A DNA stretch of 64,000 nt from an uncultured Collinsella sp. GTDB taxonomy: Bacteria > Actinomycetota > Coriobacteriia > Coriobacteriales > Coriobacteriaceae. Below the pieces are notes generated by a model. The model was not told where the DNA came from. It searched no databases and saw nothing but the letters and a program-made list of their open reading frames with translations. Location: the NCBI GenBank assembly GCA_900541785.1, contig UQKY01000004.1, forward strand, positions 1-64,000. The letters are read 5' to 3'. A program made the position numbers and the translations under genes. Positions 32,118 to 40,595 of this stretch are shown here, one piece after another. The stretch's first letter is position 1, and each line of letters opens with the position of its first letter.

Positions 32118-32717
32118 ATGTTCAACATTGTGCTGTATGCGCCCGAAATCCCGGCCAATACGGGCAATATCGGCCGCACCTGCGTGGTTACCGGCGCCCG
32201 TCTACATCTGGTGGAGCCACTGGGCTTTTCGCTCGACGACAAGACAGTACGTCGCGCCGGCCTGGGCTACTGGCAAAACTTGGACGTGACCACCTATGCC
32301 GGCTGGGAGGATTTCCTTGCACGCAATGGTCTCTCCCCTGCCGACGAACGCCTGCATCTGCTGACCAAAAAGGCACGCCGCACCTATGCGCAGAGTACCT
32401 ACCGCGATGGCGACTACTTGGTCTTTGGCAGCGAGAGCTCGGGCATTCCCGAGCCACTGCTTGCCGCGGCGCCCGAGCGTTGCGAGCGCATCCCGATGCT
32501 GCGCGATTGCGACTCTCTCGATAACGCCGAGGCTTGGGAAGCTCACGAGGAATCGCTGGGGCATACCGAAGACAGCCACGAGGCCATCCTTCAACAAGAT
32601 ATCTGCGGCAACTTCGTCAACCCGGACGACTACCGCATCAGTGCACTCAACCTCTCCAACAGCGCCGCCATCGTCCTCTACGAGGCCCTGCGCCAAACAG
32701 GCTTTCCGGGAATGTAA
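32118..32717 (+). CDS. trmL: tRNA (cytidine/uridine-34-2'-O)-methyltransferase
   Basis: A 199-residue SPOUT methyltransferase. Motifs for the TrmL group are PEIPANTGNIGRTC (residues 9-22), HLVEPLGF, FGSESSGIP and the C-terminal LNLSNSAAIVLYEALRQ knot. It would methylate the wobble ribose of leucine tRNAs. TrmL is usually about 155 residues; here about 40 extra residues (around 130-170, with many Glu, Asp and His) lie before the last motif. ATG 32118 follows AAGGAG. Confidence 0.9.
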   Translation: MFNIVLYAPEIPANTGNIGRTCVVTGARLHLVEPLGFSLDDKTVRRAGLGYWQNLDVTTYAGWEDFLARNGLSPADERLHLLTKKARRTYAQSTYRDGDYLVFGSESSGIPEPLLAAAPERCERIPMLRDCDSLDNAEAWEAHEESLGHTEDSHEAILQQDICGNFVNPDDYRISALNLSNSAAIVLYEALRQTGFPGM

Positions 32718-32722
32718 CAAAC

Positions 32723-32759
32723 CTGCCATTAGGGGACGGGGTAGAAATGGCAGATTTTT
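32723..32759 (+). terminator. hairpin after trmL, GGGGAC-core type
   Basis: CTGCCATT and AATGGCAG pair around AGGGGACGGGGTAG-like loop sequence and are followed by ATTTTT. It can terminate trmL and has the same architecture as the hairpins at 21985 and 42575 (CCTGCC...GGGAC...GGCAG). Confidence 0.65.
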
Positions 32760-32790
32760 AAACCCTCTAGCTCTTGACAAGCTGGTTTTT

Positions 32791-32833
32791 GCGTCAATGT
32801 GACAAAGGAACTGTTCCTTTGTCACATTGACGC
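32791..32833. repeat. 43-bp perfect palindrome, GACAAAGG family
   Basis: Two 21-base arms (32791-32811 and 32813-32833) are exact complements around one base; the arm contains TCAATGTGACAAAGGAAC. A related palindrome lies at 34021-34050 and a decayed one near 37747-37775. It precedes the first AAA ATPase gene by 80 bases. Confidence 0.85.
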
Positions 32834-32913
32834 TCTAAATAACGAACCATTGCTTTTAATCAGAATTAACTAAAATAAAATGAAGTTAAACGGCGGTGTG
32901 AAAGGAGAGCTTT

Positions 32914-34014
32914 GTGAAATATCTCGAGAACCCGTTTACCCCCAGTTTTGGTGAGGTTCCTGCCCATCTCGCTGGCAGACAACAGATTATTCGGGATTTG
33001 GACCGTGCCTTCTTGAGCCAGCGCAGGCGCCCAGAATTGACCTCGATTTTCTCAGGCGCGCGTGGAACCGGTAAAACCGCCCTCATGTCGTCACTTGCGA
33101 CAAGGGCGGAATCCCACGGCTGGATTGCCGTAAAGACAACCGCACTCCCGGGAATGCTTGAGGAAATCGAGTTCGGGGCGAAACGCGCCGCAGCCCATCT
33201 CATCGACTCGTCCAACCACTTCGAAGTCACCGGTCTCGGAATTGCACCGCTCGGCAGCATCGAAGTCAGTCGCGTTCACGATGCCTCAACCTGGCGTTAT
33301 CGCATGAGCGACATCATCGACCAGCTCAACGAGGCGGGCACCGGTCTGCTCGTCACGGTTGACGAGGTGGACCCGACACTCGACGAGATGATTCAGCTCG
33401 CAGCGACGTATCAGCACTTTGTGACCGATGGGAAACGCGTCGCGCTGCTCATGGCGGGACTTCCCAACAACGTCTCGACGTTGCTGAACCACAAGACGGT
33501 CTCGTTCCTTCGCCGCGCCCAACAATATCATCTGGGTCGCATTGCCGACTATGACGTACGCGAGGCCTTGATTCGCACGATCCAGGAAAACGATCGCCTG
33601 GCAGATGCCGAGGGAATCGATAGAGCCGTTCGCTCGATCTCTGGTTTTCCCTTCCTATTGCAACTCGTAGGCTACCGTGCCTGGGATCTCACAAGCGATT
33701 CGAAGGAAATCTCGTCACGCGACTTTGACCTGGGAATCAAAATCGCGCGCGACGAGATGGACGACCGAATCCTCGCGGCAACCTATCGGGAACTCACTGC
33801 AGAGGACAAGCGATTCCTCATCGCCATGCTCGATGACGAGGAAGAGTCCACCACCGCTGACCTTGTCGAGCGCCTTAAGCGTTCGCCGCAGCAGGTCTCC
33901 CGCTACCGACGCCGCATGATAGATGCCGGCATCATCGAGGAACGAGGACGAGGGCTCGTCGCATTTGAATTGCCATTCTTCCGCGACTATCTCGCGGCTC
34001 AATGCGTCAAATAG
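32914..34014 (+). CDS. AAA ATPase with C-terminal winged helix, copy 1
   Basis: A 366-residue ATPase related in layout to Orc1/Cdc6-like and STAND-type ATPases. Walker A is GARGTGKTAL (about residues 48-57), Walker B is LLVTVDEVD, a sensor-like FLRRAQQYHLG follows, and the C-terminal region (about 295-360) looks like a winged helix (TTADLVERLKRSPQQVSRYRR cannot be quoted whole; key part SPQQVSRYRR). The GTG start follows AAAGGAGA. The promoter region is AT-rich compared with neighbours. A paralogue lies at 36560-37678 beyond a UvrA-like gene. The function is not known; a DNA-linked or defence role is speculative. Confidence 0.8.
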   Translation: MKYLENPFTPSFGEVPAHLAGRQQIIRDLDRAFLSQRRRPELTSIFSGARGTGKTALMSSLATRAESHGWIAVKTTALPGMLEEIEFGAKRAAAHLIDSSNHFEVTGLGIAPLGSIEVSRVHDASTWRYRMSDIIDQLNEAGTGLLVTVDEVDPTLDEMIQLAATYQHFVTDGKRVALLMAGLPNNVSTLLNHKTVSFLRRAQQYHLGRIADYDVREALIRTIQENDRLADAEGIDRAVRSISGFPFLLQLVGYRAWDLTSDSKEISSRDFDLGIKIARDEMDDRILAATYRELTAEDKRFLIAMLDDEEESTTADLVERLKRSPQQVSRYRRRMIDAGIIEERGRGLVAFELPFFRDYLAAQCVK

Positions 34015-34020
34015 AAGTCA

Positions 34021-34050
34021 ATGCGACAAAGGGGCGCCCCTTTGTCGCAT
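34021..34050. repeat. 30-bp perfect palindrome, GACAAAGG family
   Basis: ATGCGACAAAGGGGC and GCCCCTTTGTCGCAT are exact complements with no loop. It lies between the convergent ATPase and UvrA-like genes, 6 bases after the ATPase stop and 4 bases before the UvrA-like stop, so it can also serve as a shared terminator structure. Confidence 0.85.
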
Positions 34051-34053
34051 CGC

Positions 34054-36567
34054 CTATAGATAGCGGCCGGTAATGCTCTTGGAGCAGGCTGCGATGTCGC
34101 CCGGCGTGCCGGCGCAGACGATTTGCCCGCCGGCGTCGCCACCGCCCGGGCCCATGTCGATCACGTAATCGGCGTTACGGATAAGGTCGAGATCGTGCTC
34201 GATCACGATAACCGTGGCGCCTTTGGCAACAAGGCCGTCGAACACACTCAGCAACACCTGAACATCGAGCGGATGTAGGCCGATCGTGGGCTCGTCGAAT
34301 ACGAATACGGCATCGTCCTGCACGCGGCCCATCTCGCTCGCGAGCTTAAGGCGCTGAGCCTCGCCGCCCGAGAGCGCCGGTGTGGACTCACCGAGCGTGA
34401 GATAGCCCAAGCCCAGGTCGTGCAAGGTCTGCAAGCGCGTCTGAACCTTCTTGAGTCCCACCGTGGCGTCGAGGGCCTCGTCCACACTCATGTCCATGAG
34501 CTGCGGCAACGTAAGCAGACTCCCGTCCTTGCCCTCACGATGGATATGCGAAGCCGCGTCCGCATAACGCGAACCGCGACATGCCGGGCAGACGATCTCG
34601 ACGTCGGGCAAAAACTGCACGTCGAGCGATATCGAGCCCGTGCCATCGCACGTAGGGCAGCGCAAGGCGCCAGTGTTGTAGCTGAAGGCGCCCGCCTTGT
34701 AGCCGGCTGCCTTGGCTTCGGGCGTACGGGCGAAAGCGCGGCGCAGCTCATCATGGATATCGGCATAGGTCGCTACCGTCGAGCGCACATTGGCGCCGAT
34801 GGGCGTGGCGTCAATCAGGTTTGCGCGGGCAATGCCCTCGGCATCGACCCAACGCACGTGCCCCGGCAGACGCTCGCCAGCTGCCTGCGCCTTAAGCGCC
34901 GGGATGAGCGTCTCGAGCACCAACGTCGTCTTACCCGAACCCGAAACACCCGTCACCGCGACCAAGCGGCCGCGCGGGATATCGACTTCGAGCGGTTTGA
35001 CGGTATGGATGGTATCGGTCGCCATGCGGATATGGCCCTGGTCGAACATTTCGTCGTCAGCCACCTGTGAACGCAAGCGCTTGGGCTCGGCACGCAAAAA
35101 CGAAGCGATGCGGCTGTCCCGCGCTTGCTCGACCTCGTCTACCGTGCCTGCAGCGATCACGTTACCGCCGCCTGCTCCGGCAACGGGGCCCATCTCGACT
35201 AGATAGTCGGCTTCCGCCAGTACGCGCGTATCGTGGTCGACAACAACCACGGTGTTGCCGTCATCCACCAGATCGCGCATCACGCCCACCAAGCCGTCGA
35301 CATTGGCGGGATGCAAGCCGATCGAAGGCTCGTCCAGCACATAAAGCACACCCGTCGACCGGTTGCGCACCACGCGGGCGAGCTGCACACGCTGGCGCTC
35401 ACCCGTGGAGAGCGTGGCACCGGCGCGATCGAGTGAAAGGTAATCGAGACCCAGGTCGACCAGACGACGGGCCACGCTCAAAAACGAATCGCAGATATCC
35501 GTCGCCATGGGCCGCATCTCGGGCGGCAAGGATGCGGGCACCCCGCGCATCCACTCAATCGCCTCGCCCAGCGTCATGGCCGCGGCCTGCGCCAGATTGA
35601 TACCGCGCACCTGGGGCTGGCGTGCAGCCTCGGAGAGACGCGTGCCACCGCAATCGCGGCATGCTCCCTCGCGCAAAAAGCGAGCAACGCGTTTGAGGCC
35701 CTTGTCGTCCTTAACCTTGGCGAGCGCATTCTCGACGGTATAGACGGCGTTGTAATAGGTGAAGTCGAGCGGCGTGGCGCCCTCGCCGTTTTTGGGAACG
35801 TAGAGAATGTGCTTCTTAACCGCCGGACCATGGAACACGATGTCGCGCTCTTGAGGCGTGAGCTGGTTAAACGGCACGTCGGTGCGCACGCCCATCTCGC
35901 CAGCCACCTGCTTCATCAGATCCCACATGAGCGTGCCCCAAGGAAGTACCGCGCCCTCGTTGATAGTCTTTGACTCGTCGGGCACCAGGCTCGCCTCGTC
36001 CACCTCGCGCATGACACCGGTGCCGCCACAGGCGGGGCATGCACCGCCGCTATTGAAAGCCAAATCCTCGGCACTCGGCGCGTAGAACTCACGGCCGCAC
36101 GCGGAGCACGTGAGCGACAAGCCAGCCGCTACGTTGAGGCTCGGCTCCACACGCGCCCCGCAATGCGGGCACACGTGATGGGCGCAACGGCTAAAGAGCA
36201 GACGCAGGCTATTGTTGAGCTCGGTCATGGTACCAAAGGTGGAACGCACGCCCGGCACACTGGGGCGCTGATGCAATGCGAGCGCCGCCGGCACGTGCAG
36301 TACCTCGTCCACCTGGGCGTGCTCGGCTTGCGTCAGACGACGGCGGGTATAGGTGCTGAGCGCCTCCAGGTAACGGCGCGAGCCCTCGGCGTAAAGAACC
36401 CCCAGCGCCAGCGAACTCTTGCCCGAACCCGATACGCCGGCAATGCCCACGAGCTTTCCCAGCGGAATGTCGATATCGATGTCCTTGAGGTTATGGACGC
36501 GCGCGCCACGCACCTCGATAGCCTGCGGGCTCATCTTTTGTTCCGTCACCTTTATCACCCTACTCAT
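34054..36567 (-). CDS. short UvrA-like ABC ATPase (class II/DrrC-like excinuclease paralogue)
   Basis: An up to 837-residue UvrA paralogue with two ABC ATPase modules. Module 1 has Walker A GVSGSGKSSLAL, zinc-binding CPHCG and CSACG pairs and signature LSTGERQRVQLARV; module 2 has GVSGSGKTTLVL, CPTCDGTG/CPACRG zinc motifs and LSGGEAQRLKLASE. Canonical UvrA is about 940 residues. Shorter class II forms are linked to antibiotic tolerance (DrrC) or accessory repair; the UvrB-interaction region appears reduced. The ATG at 36567 overlaps the stop of the upstream ATPase by 8 bases (coupled translation); ATG 36534 is an alternative start. Flanked by two related ATPases. Confidence 0.85.
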   Translation of the reverse strand: MSRVIKVTEQKMSPQAIEVRGARVHNLKDIDIDIPLGKLVGIAGVSGSGKSSLALGVLYAEGSRRYLEALSTYTRRRLTQAEHAQVDEVLHVPAALALHQRPSVPGVRSTFGTMTELNNSLRLLFSRCAHHVCPHCGARVEPSLNVAAGLSLTCSACGREFYAPSAEDLAFNSGGACPACGGTGVMREVDEASLVPDESKTINEGAVLPWGTLMWDLMKQVAGEMGVRTDVPFNQLTPQERDIVFHGPAVKKHILYVPKNGEGATPLDFTYYNAVYTVENALAKVKDDKGLKRVARFLREGACRDCGGTRLSEAARQPQVRGINLAQAAAMTLGEAIEWMRGVPASLPPEMRPMATDICDSFLSVARRLVDLGLDYLSLDRAGATLSTGERQRVQLARVVRNRSTGVLYVLDEPSIGLHPANVDGLVGVMRDLVDDGNTVVVVDHDTRVLAEADYLVEMGPVAGAGGGNVIAAGTVDEVEQARDSRIASFLRAEPKRLRSQVADDEMFDQGHIRMATDTIHTVKPLEVDIPRGRLVAVTGVSGSGKTTLVLETLIPALKAQAAGERLPGHVRWVDAEGIARANLIDATPIGANVRSTVATYADIHDELRRAFARTPEAKAAGYKAGAFSYNTGALRCPTCDGTGSISLDVQFLPDVEIVCPACRGSRYADAASHIHREGKDGSLLTLPQLMDMSVDEALDATVGLKKVQTRLQTLHDLGLGYLTLGESTPALSGGEAQRLKLASEMGRVQDDAVFVFDEPTIGLHPLDVQVLLSVFDGLVAKGATVIVIEHDLDLIRNADYVIDMGPGGGDAGGQIVCAGTPGDIAACSKSITGRYL

Positions 36568-37678
36568 GCCATAAAATGCGGTCGCGGATATACTCGCCCA
36601 GCATGGGCACGGTAAACCGGACGAGGCCGTATCCGGCAGCCTCGATGACGCGCTCGCGAATCAGACTTGCGCGATATTTACTCGCCCAACTCTGAGTACG
36701 GTCGCAGCGCTCAATGATATCCGCCATGCGCGTCGGCTCACCCTCGTCAGCAGCCATGGCCTCGATAAAGAGGCGCTGTGGACTGCGCAGCCCGTAATAC
36801 AGAGGCGCGTCAACCGCTTCGTAGAACTCGGAGACGGCATCCACGTGCCCAGCCTCAACATCGTGCTCTTCAATGGCCTGCGAGCCACGTCGGACAGCAG
36901 AGCGCCACATGTAATAGCCCACCAGCTGAACCATGTAGGGATGCCCCATGCTCTTGCGTGCCGCAAGGTCCGCCGTCTCCGCGTCAACGTAAAGACCAGC
37001 GTCTTTGACCGTCTGGATATATGAATCGCGCACCTTGGGCAAAGAAATCGCCCCCAGCGTACGCTGCTGGGCACGGCGCAAAAACGTCACGCTCGGCTCT
37101 TCGAGCAGATCGTCAACCATACTGGGTAAGCCGGCGAACACCAGCGCAAGACCGCGCTGGTCGCTATCGGGCAAGCCCGTAGCATCCTGGTCTCCGAGCA
37201 CCTGCTGATAGAGAACGGCAAGAGCCGCCAGCTCCTCGATAGACGCAGACTGCGCCTCGTCAATCGCAAACAGTATGCCCTTGCCTGGACCGAGCTTCTT
37301 GAGGCGCTCGTTGACCAGCCCTCGTAACGTCTCGCCCTTTGCTCGCGCCGCCTCGACCGACATCCGGCCAAACGACGGACCAAACTCCATTGACGTCACA
37401 ACGGGTTTATTCGAGCGAAGCGCGTCGGCTAAGCGGTCGCATAAGCCAAGCGAAGCGGAATCGGAGATAACCGCCCATCCGCGCTCGCTGGCTAGACGTT
37501 GCAGCTCCCGCAGGAGAACCGTTTTGCCGCAGCCGCGGTTTCCCGTAATGAGCATGAGCCTACCCGGCGCTCCGGCGCCGTTGTCGAGTCCTTCCTCAAA
37601 ATCTTCGATGACCGACTCTCGACCGATGAGCATCGGAGGCCGCTTGCCGGCAGTGGGCTTAAAGGGATTTGGATTCAT
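36560..37678 (-). CDS. AAA ATPase with C-terminal winged helix, copy 2
   Basis: A 372-residue paralogue of the ATPase at 32914. Both begin with an NPF-P-G-x-P start (NPFKPTAGKRPPMLIGRE here), have Walker A (GNRGCGKTVLL), Walker B (ILFAIDEAQS), a shared LxGLP...VTFLRRAQQRTLG segment and a winged-helix C terminus (FTVPMLGEYI). ATG 37678 follows GAGGAGG. It is translationally coupled to the UvrA-like gene, which suggests the two proteins work together. Three GGTATAA repeats with 10-base spacing lie directly upstream. Function unknown. Confidence 0.8.
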   Translation of the reverse strand: MNPNPFKPTAGKRPPMLIGRESVIEDFEEGLDNGAGAPGRLMLITGNRGCGKTVLLRELQRLASERGWAVISDSASLGLCDRLADALRSNKPVVTSMEFGPSFGRMSVEAARAKGETLRGLVNERLKKLGPGKGILFAIDEAQSASIEELAALAVLYQQVLGDQDATGLPDSDQRGLALVFAGLPSMVDDLLEEPSVTFLRRAQQRTLGAISLPKVRDSYIQTVKDAGLYVDAETADLAARKSMGHPYMVQLVGYYMWRSAVRRGSQAIEEHDVEAGHVDAVSEFYEAVDAPLYYGLRSPQRLFIEAMAADEGEPTRMADIIERCDRTQSWASKYRASLIRERVIEAAGYGLVRFTVPMLGEYIRDRILWHE

Positions 37679-37713
37679 GTCGGCCTCCTCGGATCGGTAA
37701 ACCCTGGTAACAG

Positions 37714-37740
37714 TTATACCAACTTATACCGAGTTATACC
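37714..37740. promoter_or_regulatory. three helically phased GGTATAA repeats
   Basis: TTATACC occurs at 37714-37720, 37724-37730 and 37734-37740 (GGTATAA on the minus strand), exactly 10 bases apart. They lie 36-62 bases upstream of the second ATPase start and look like an iteron-type operator, or a repeated -10 element. Confidence 0.55.
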
Positions 37741-37771
37741 AATTTAATGCGACAAAGAGTCTGACCCTCTA

Positions 37772-39775
37772 TCACCTATGGCCGAAAAACTCGGCATCCG
37801 CCGCTCGCCAGGGGCGGAAGGTGGCGGGATCGACCTTGACGTGGGCTGCGGCGGGTACGTCGTACCATTTGACCGTGTAGCCGGCGCCGTGAGAGCAAAA
37901 GACCGAGTCAGGCGTGTTGGGCAGATCGGCCTCGGGCTCATAGGCCGCCGTCTCGATTACGCGCTCGGCGTCGTGGGAGGGCGCATAGCCAGCGAACTCT
38001 AGGTACAGATGCCCGCGACCGCTCGTGTAGGCAGCCACCTCCAGCGCGTAATCCTGCACCTCGCATGCCGGCACGCGGCCCACAAGCTTCGCCCGGTCTC
38101 CCGCCATCGCCGGTGGCTCGTACTCGGCACCCATGCGCGTGGCATCCGAGAGCGTCCTGCCCACGCACTCCCCCGGCACCTCGAGCTCAAAGCGATACCA
38201 CGGCTCCAACAGCACCGCCGCGCCGGCCTCGCGCGCCCGCATCAAACCCTGGCGAATCGCGCGGTACGTGGCCTGGCGAAAATCGCCGCCCTCGGTGTGC
38301 TTGGCATGCGCGCGGCCGCCCGTGAGCGTAATGCGCACATCGGTGATGGGCGAGCCGGTCAGCACGCCCAGGTGATCGCGCTCCATGGCGTTGGTGAGCG
38401 CCAAACGCTGCCAGTTAAGATCGAGCTCGTCAGTCGAGGTCACGGTGCCAAACTGCACGCCCGAACCCGCCGGCAACGGCTCCAGGCGCAGATGCACCTC
38501 TGCATAGTGGCGCAGTGGCTCAAAGTGGCCCACGCCCTCGACCGGCTGCGAAATAGTCTCCTTATAGAGGATACCGCCAGACTCAAACGCAACCGAAAGG
38601 CCAAAGCGATCTGCCAACACCCGCTGCACAACCTCGAGTTGCACAGCGCCCATCAGCTGTAAATGAATCTGCTCAAGATGCGTGTTCCAGCTTACGCCGA
38701 GCATGGGATCTTCGTCCGCTAACTCAGTCAGCGCTTTGAACACCGCATGGACATCGTGTTCGCCCGGAAGCACCGTATAGGTGAGGACCGGCGCAATGAC
38801 AGGCGCATCGCCCGCGGGCTCCGCGCCCAGGGCGTCCCCCGGGCGAACGTGCGCAAGACCCGTCACGGCGCAAATACCGCCAGCAGCAACTTCTTGGGCA
38901 AGCTCATACTTTTCGCCGTTATAGATGCGTACCTGATCGACCTTTTGCTCCCATGCCTCGGCACCGGAACGTCCGTTAATCATCTGTTTGGCATGCAGCG
39001 TGCCGCCGGTCACTTTAACCCATGCCAAACGCTCGCCGCGATCCCCGCGGCTGACACGATAGACGCGCGCGGCAAACTCTGGGAGCCACGTCTGTTCACG
39101 CATCAGAGTGCATATGCCATCCAGCAGCTCGTCCACGCCTTGGTCCTTGAGCGCCGAGCCGGCAAAGCAGGGAAAGAGCTTGCGCTCGGCGACCGTGCGC
39201 GACAGCGTTGCGACGGAAAGCTCACCCGCCTCAAGAAACTCCTCGAGCGCCGCTTCGTCCAACGCGGCAGCGTCCTCCTGAACGGCACCACCCGTCAGCA
39301 GTTCGTTGGCATCCAGGCAACCCTCGGAAAGGCGCTTCCCGAGCTGTGCCAGCAAAACATCGCGGCCGGGATTCTCCAAATCGATTTTGTTGATATAGAT
39401 GAACGTCGGAATGTCATAGCGCGCAAGCAGGCGCCACAAGGTTTCGGTGTGCCCTTGCACGCCGTCGTTGGCGCCCACAACCAAAATCGCGTAGTCGAGT
39501 GCGCGCAGCGTGCGCTCCGCCTCGGCAGAAAAATCGACATGCCCCGGCGCATCCACGAGCATGACGTGGGTATCGCCGTGGTCGAGCACGGCCTGCGACG
39601 AGAAGATTGTGATACCACGCTCGCGCTCGATCGCGTTGGTGTCCAGATGCGAATCGCCATCGTCCACGCGGCCGCGCTTGCGAATGCGACCCGCGTTGAA
39701 CAGCATGGCCTCGGCCAACGTGGTCTTGCCGGCATCGACATGCGCCAAGATTCCAACGACCGCTTGCTTCGACAT
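37772..39775 (-). CDS. TetM-like ribosome-protection GTPase
   Basis: A 667-residue translational GTPase of the TetM/TetW family, related to EF-G. G1 is AHVDAGKTT (residues 11-19), G2 includes RERGITIF, G3 is DAPGH and G4 is NKID. Domain II-V follow, with a PVEGVGHFEPL segment in domain IV. TetM is about 639 residues; this one has about 28 more, mostly at the C terminus (GYTVKWYDVPAAAHVKVDP). It may displace tetracycline from the ribosome or be a housekeeping relative; divergence from well-known tet genes means resistance is not proven. ATG 39775 follows AGAGGAG. No conjugative-transposon genes are nearby. Confidence 0.82.
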   Translation of the reverse strand: MSKQAVVGILAHVDAGKTTLAEAMLFNAGRIRKRGRVDDGDSHLDTNAIERERGITIFSSQAVLDHGDTHVMLVDAPGHVDFSAEAERTLRALDYAILVVGANDGVQGHTETLWRLLARYDIPTFIYINKIDLENPGRDVLLAQLGKRLSEGCLDANELLTGGAVQEDAAALDEAALEEFLEAGELSVATLSRTVAERKLFPCFAGSALKDQGVDELLDGICTLMREQTWLPEFAARVYRVSRGDRGERLAWVKVTGGTLHAKQMINGRSGAEAWEQKVDQVRIYNGEKYELAQEVAAGGICAVTGLAHVRPGDALGAEPAGDAPVIAPVLTYTVLPGEHDVHAVFKALTELADEDPMLGVSWNTHLEQIHLQLMGAVQLEVVQRVLADRFGLSVAFESGGILYKETISQPVEGVGHFEPLRHYAEVHLRLEPLPAGSGVQFGTVTSTDELDLNWQRLALTNAMERDHLGVLTGSPITDVRITLTGGRAHAKHTEGGDFRQATYRAIRQGLMRAREAGAAVLLEPWYRFELEVPGECVGRTLSDATRMGAEYEPPAMAGDRAKLVGRVPACEVQDYALEVAAYTSGRGHLYLEFAGYAPSHDAERVIETAAYEPEADLPNTPDSVFCSHGAGYTVKWYDVPAAAHVKVDPATFRPWRAADAEFFGHR

Positions 39776-40029
39776 GGCTCTCCTCTTATTGCAAGCCCAT
39801 CGCACGCGGCAACGGGCGTTCACGTTCCACACTGGATGATACAATTTATGGGCCGACGGGCGAAGCGGGCCCTATCCCCCGACCGAGCTCATCGCCCCGC
39901 GTTGCCGCGCGGCGATTTTCGTAGGTTCGCGCCTTGCGAAAGCCGGCTCGCAAAACAGCGCAGCGAACGAAAATGACCCCACCCGGGGCCATTTTCGTTC
40001 GTGCAAATTGTTGATACGCGTCCCCGCTC
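39776..40029. other. 254-base gap with strong hairpin
   Basis: The gap between the GNAT gene and the TetM-like gene is GC-rich and holds a 12-bp perfect stem, CGAACGAAAATG with CATTTTCGTTCG (39964-40001), with an inner CCCC...GGGG. It can end GNAT transcription. A 42-codon Arg-rich frame (39848-39976, plus strand) ends inside this hairpin but lacks a ribosome site. The rest would be the leader of the TetM-like mRNA; I see no clear regulatory peptide. Confidence 0.4.
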
Positions 40030-40518
40030 TTATGTCTCACGCAGCCAATCAAACGCGACGCGCGGCGTACCGTCCGACACATATACGATACCGGCGCGCT
40101 TAAACCCGGCCTTGGCGATGGCGCCCTGCATAGGCAGGTTGTCTTGGTGCGTGTCGATACGCAGATGGTCGATACGTTCCTTGGCAAAGGCAAACATCGC
40201 GGCCGCGATACCGTGCACGGTGCCGTCGGATGCCACGCGGTGCAGCACGGCGTACGGAGCGTCGCTGCGCCATTGACCGCCCTCAATTACGTCATAGCAC
40301 TCGTCCGGGCCCGGTAAAAAGGCAAACGTCGCCACCACGCGACCGTCGACTTCGCACACGTAGCTGCCACCAGCGGCAATATCGGCAGCCAGTTGCTCGG
40401 CCGAAGGCGTGCCCTCGGGCCACTGCGTGGCGTTGCCATGCGCGCGCATAAAGGCGCGGGCGGCGTCATAGATAGCCATGACAGCGGGAATGTCGGTATC
40501 GAGGGTTTTTCTGATCAT
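40030..40518 (-). CDS. GNAT-family N-acetyltransferase
   Basis: A 162-residue acetyltransferase. MIRKTLDTDIPAVMAIYDAAR at the start (key part TDIPAVMAIYDAAR) is a typical GNAT first strand-helix, GGSYVCEVDGRVVATFAFL forms the central sheet, ASDGTVHGIAAAMFAFA is the acetyl-CoA loop region and DNLPMQGAIAKAGF the last helix. ATG 40518 follows GAGG at 9 bases. The acceptor is unknown. It is divergent from a small zinc-motif gene, with a TGGTATCA/TGATACCA palindrome between them. Confidence 0.85.
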   Translation of the reverse strand: MIRKTLDTDIPAVMAIYDAARAFMRAHGNATQWPEGTPSAEQLAADIAAGGSYVCEVDGRVVATFAFLPGPDECYDVIEGGQWRSDAPYAVLHRVASDGTVHGIAAAMFAFAKERIDHLRIDTHQDNLPMQGAIAKAGFKRAGIVYVSDGTPRVAFDWLRET

Positions 40519-40540
40519 CACGCGGCGACCTCACGTTTAT

Positions 40541-40570
40541 TGGTATCACTTTGGTTGAGCAATGATACCA
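40541..40570. promoter_or_regulatory. inverted repeat between divergent GNAT and zinc-motif genes
   Basis: TGGTATCA (40541-40548) and TGATACCA (40563-40570) are perfect arms with 14 bases between. It lies in the shared promoter region, 23 bases from one start and 26 from the other, and fits a two-sided operator. Confidence 0.5.
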
Positions 40571-40595
40571 GCGTTTGGAGAGAGGCGCGAAGCAG

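Noticed and set aside
30767..32242. 491-residue minus-strand frame
   Set aside because: Antisense of the CobW-family gene, which has GCICC and Walker motifs.
37772..39775. Conjugative transposon carrying a tet gene
   Set aside because: No relaxase, integrase or conjugation genes are near the TetM-like gene.
38747..39976. 409-residue plus-strand frame ending in a hairpin
   Set aside because: Mostly antisense of the TetM-like gene; the last 42 codons lack a ribosome site.
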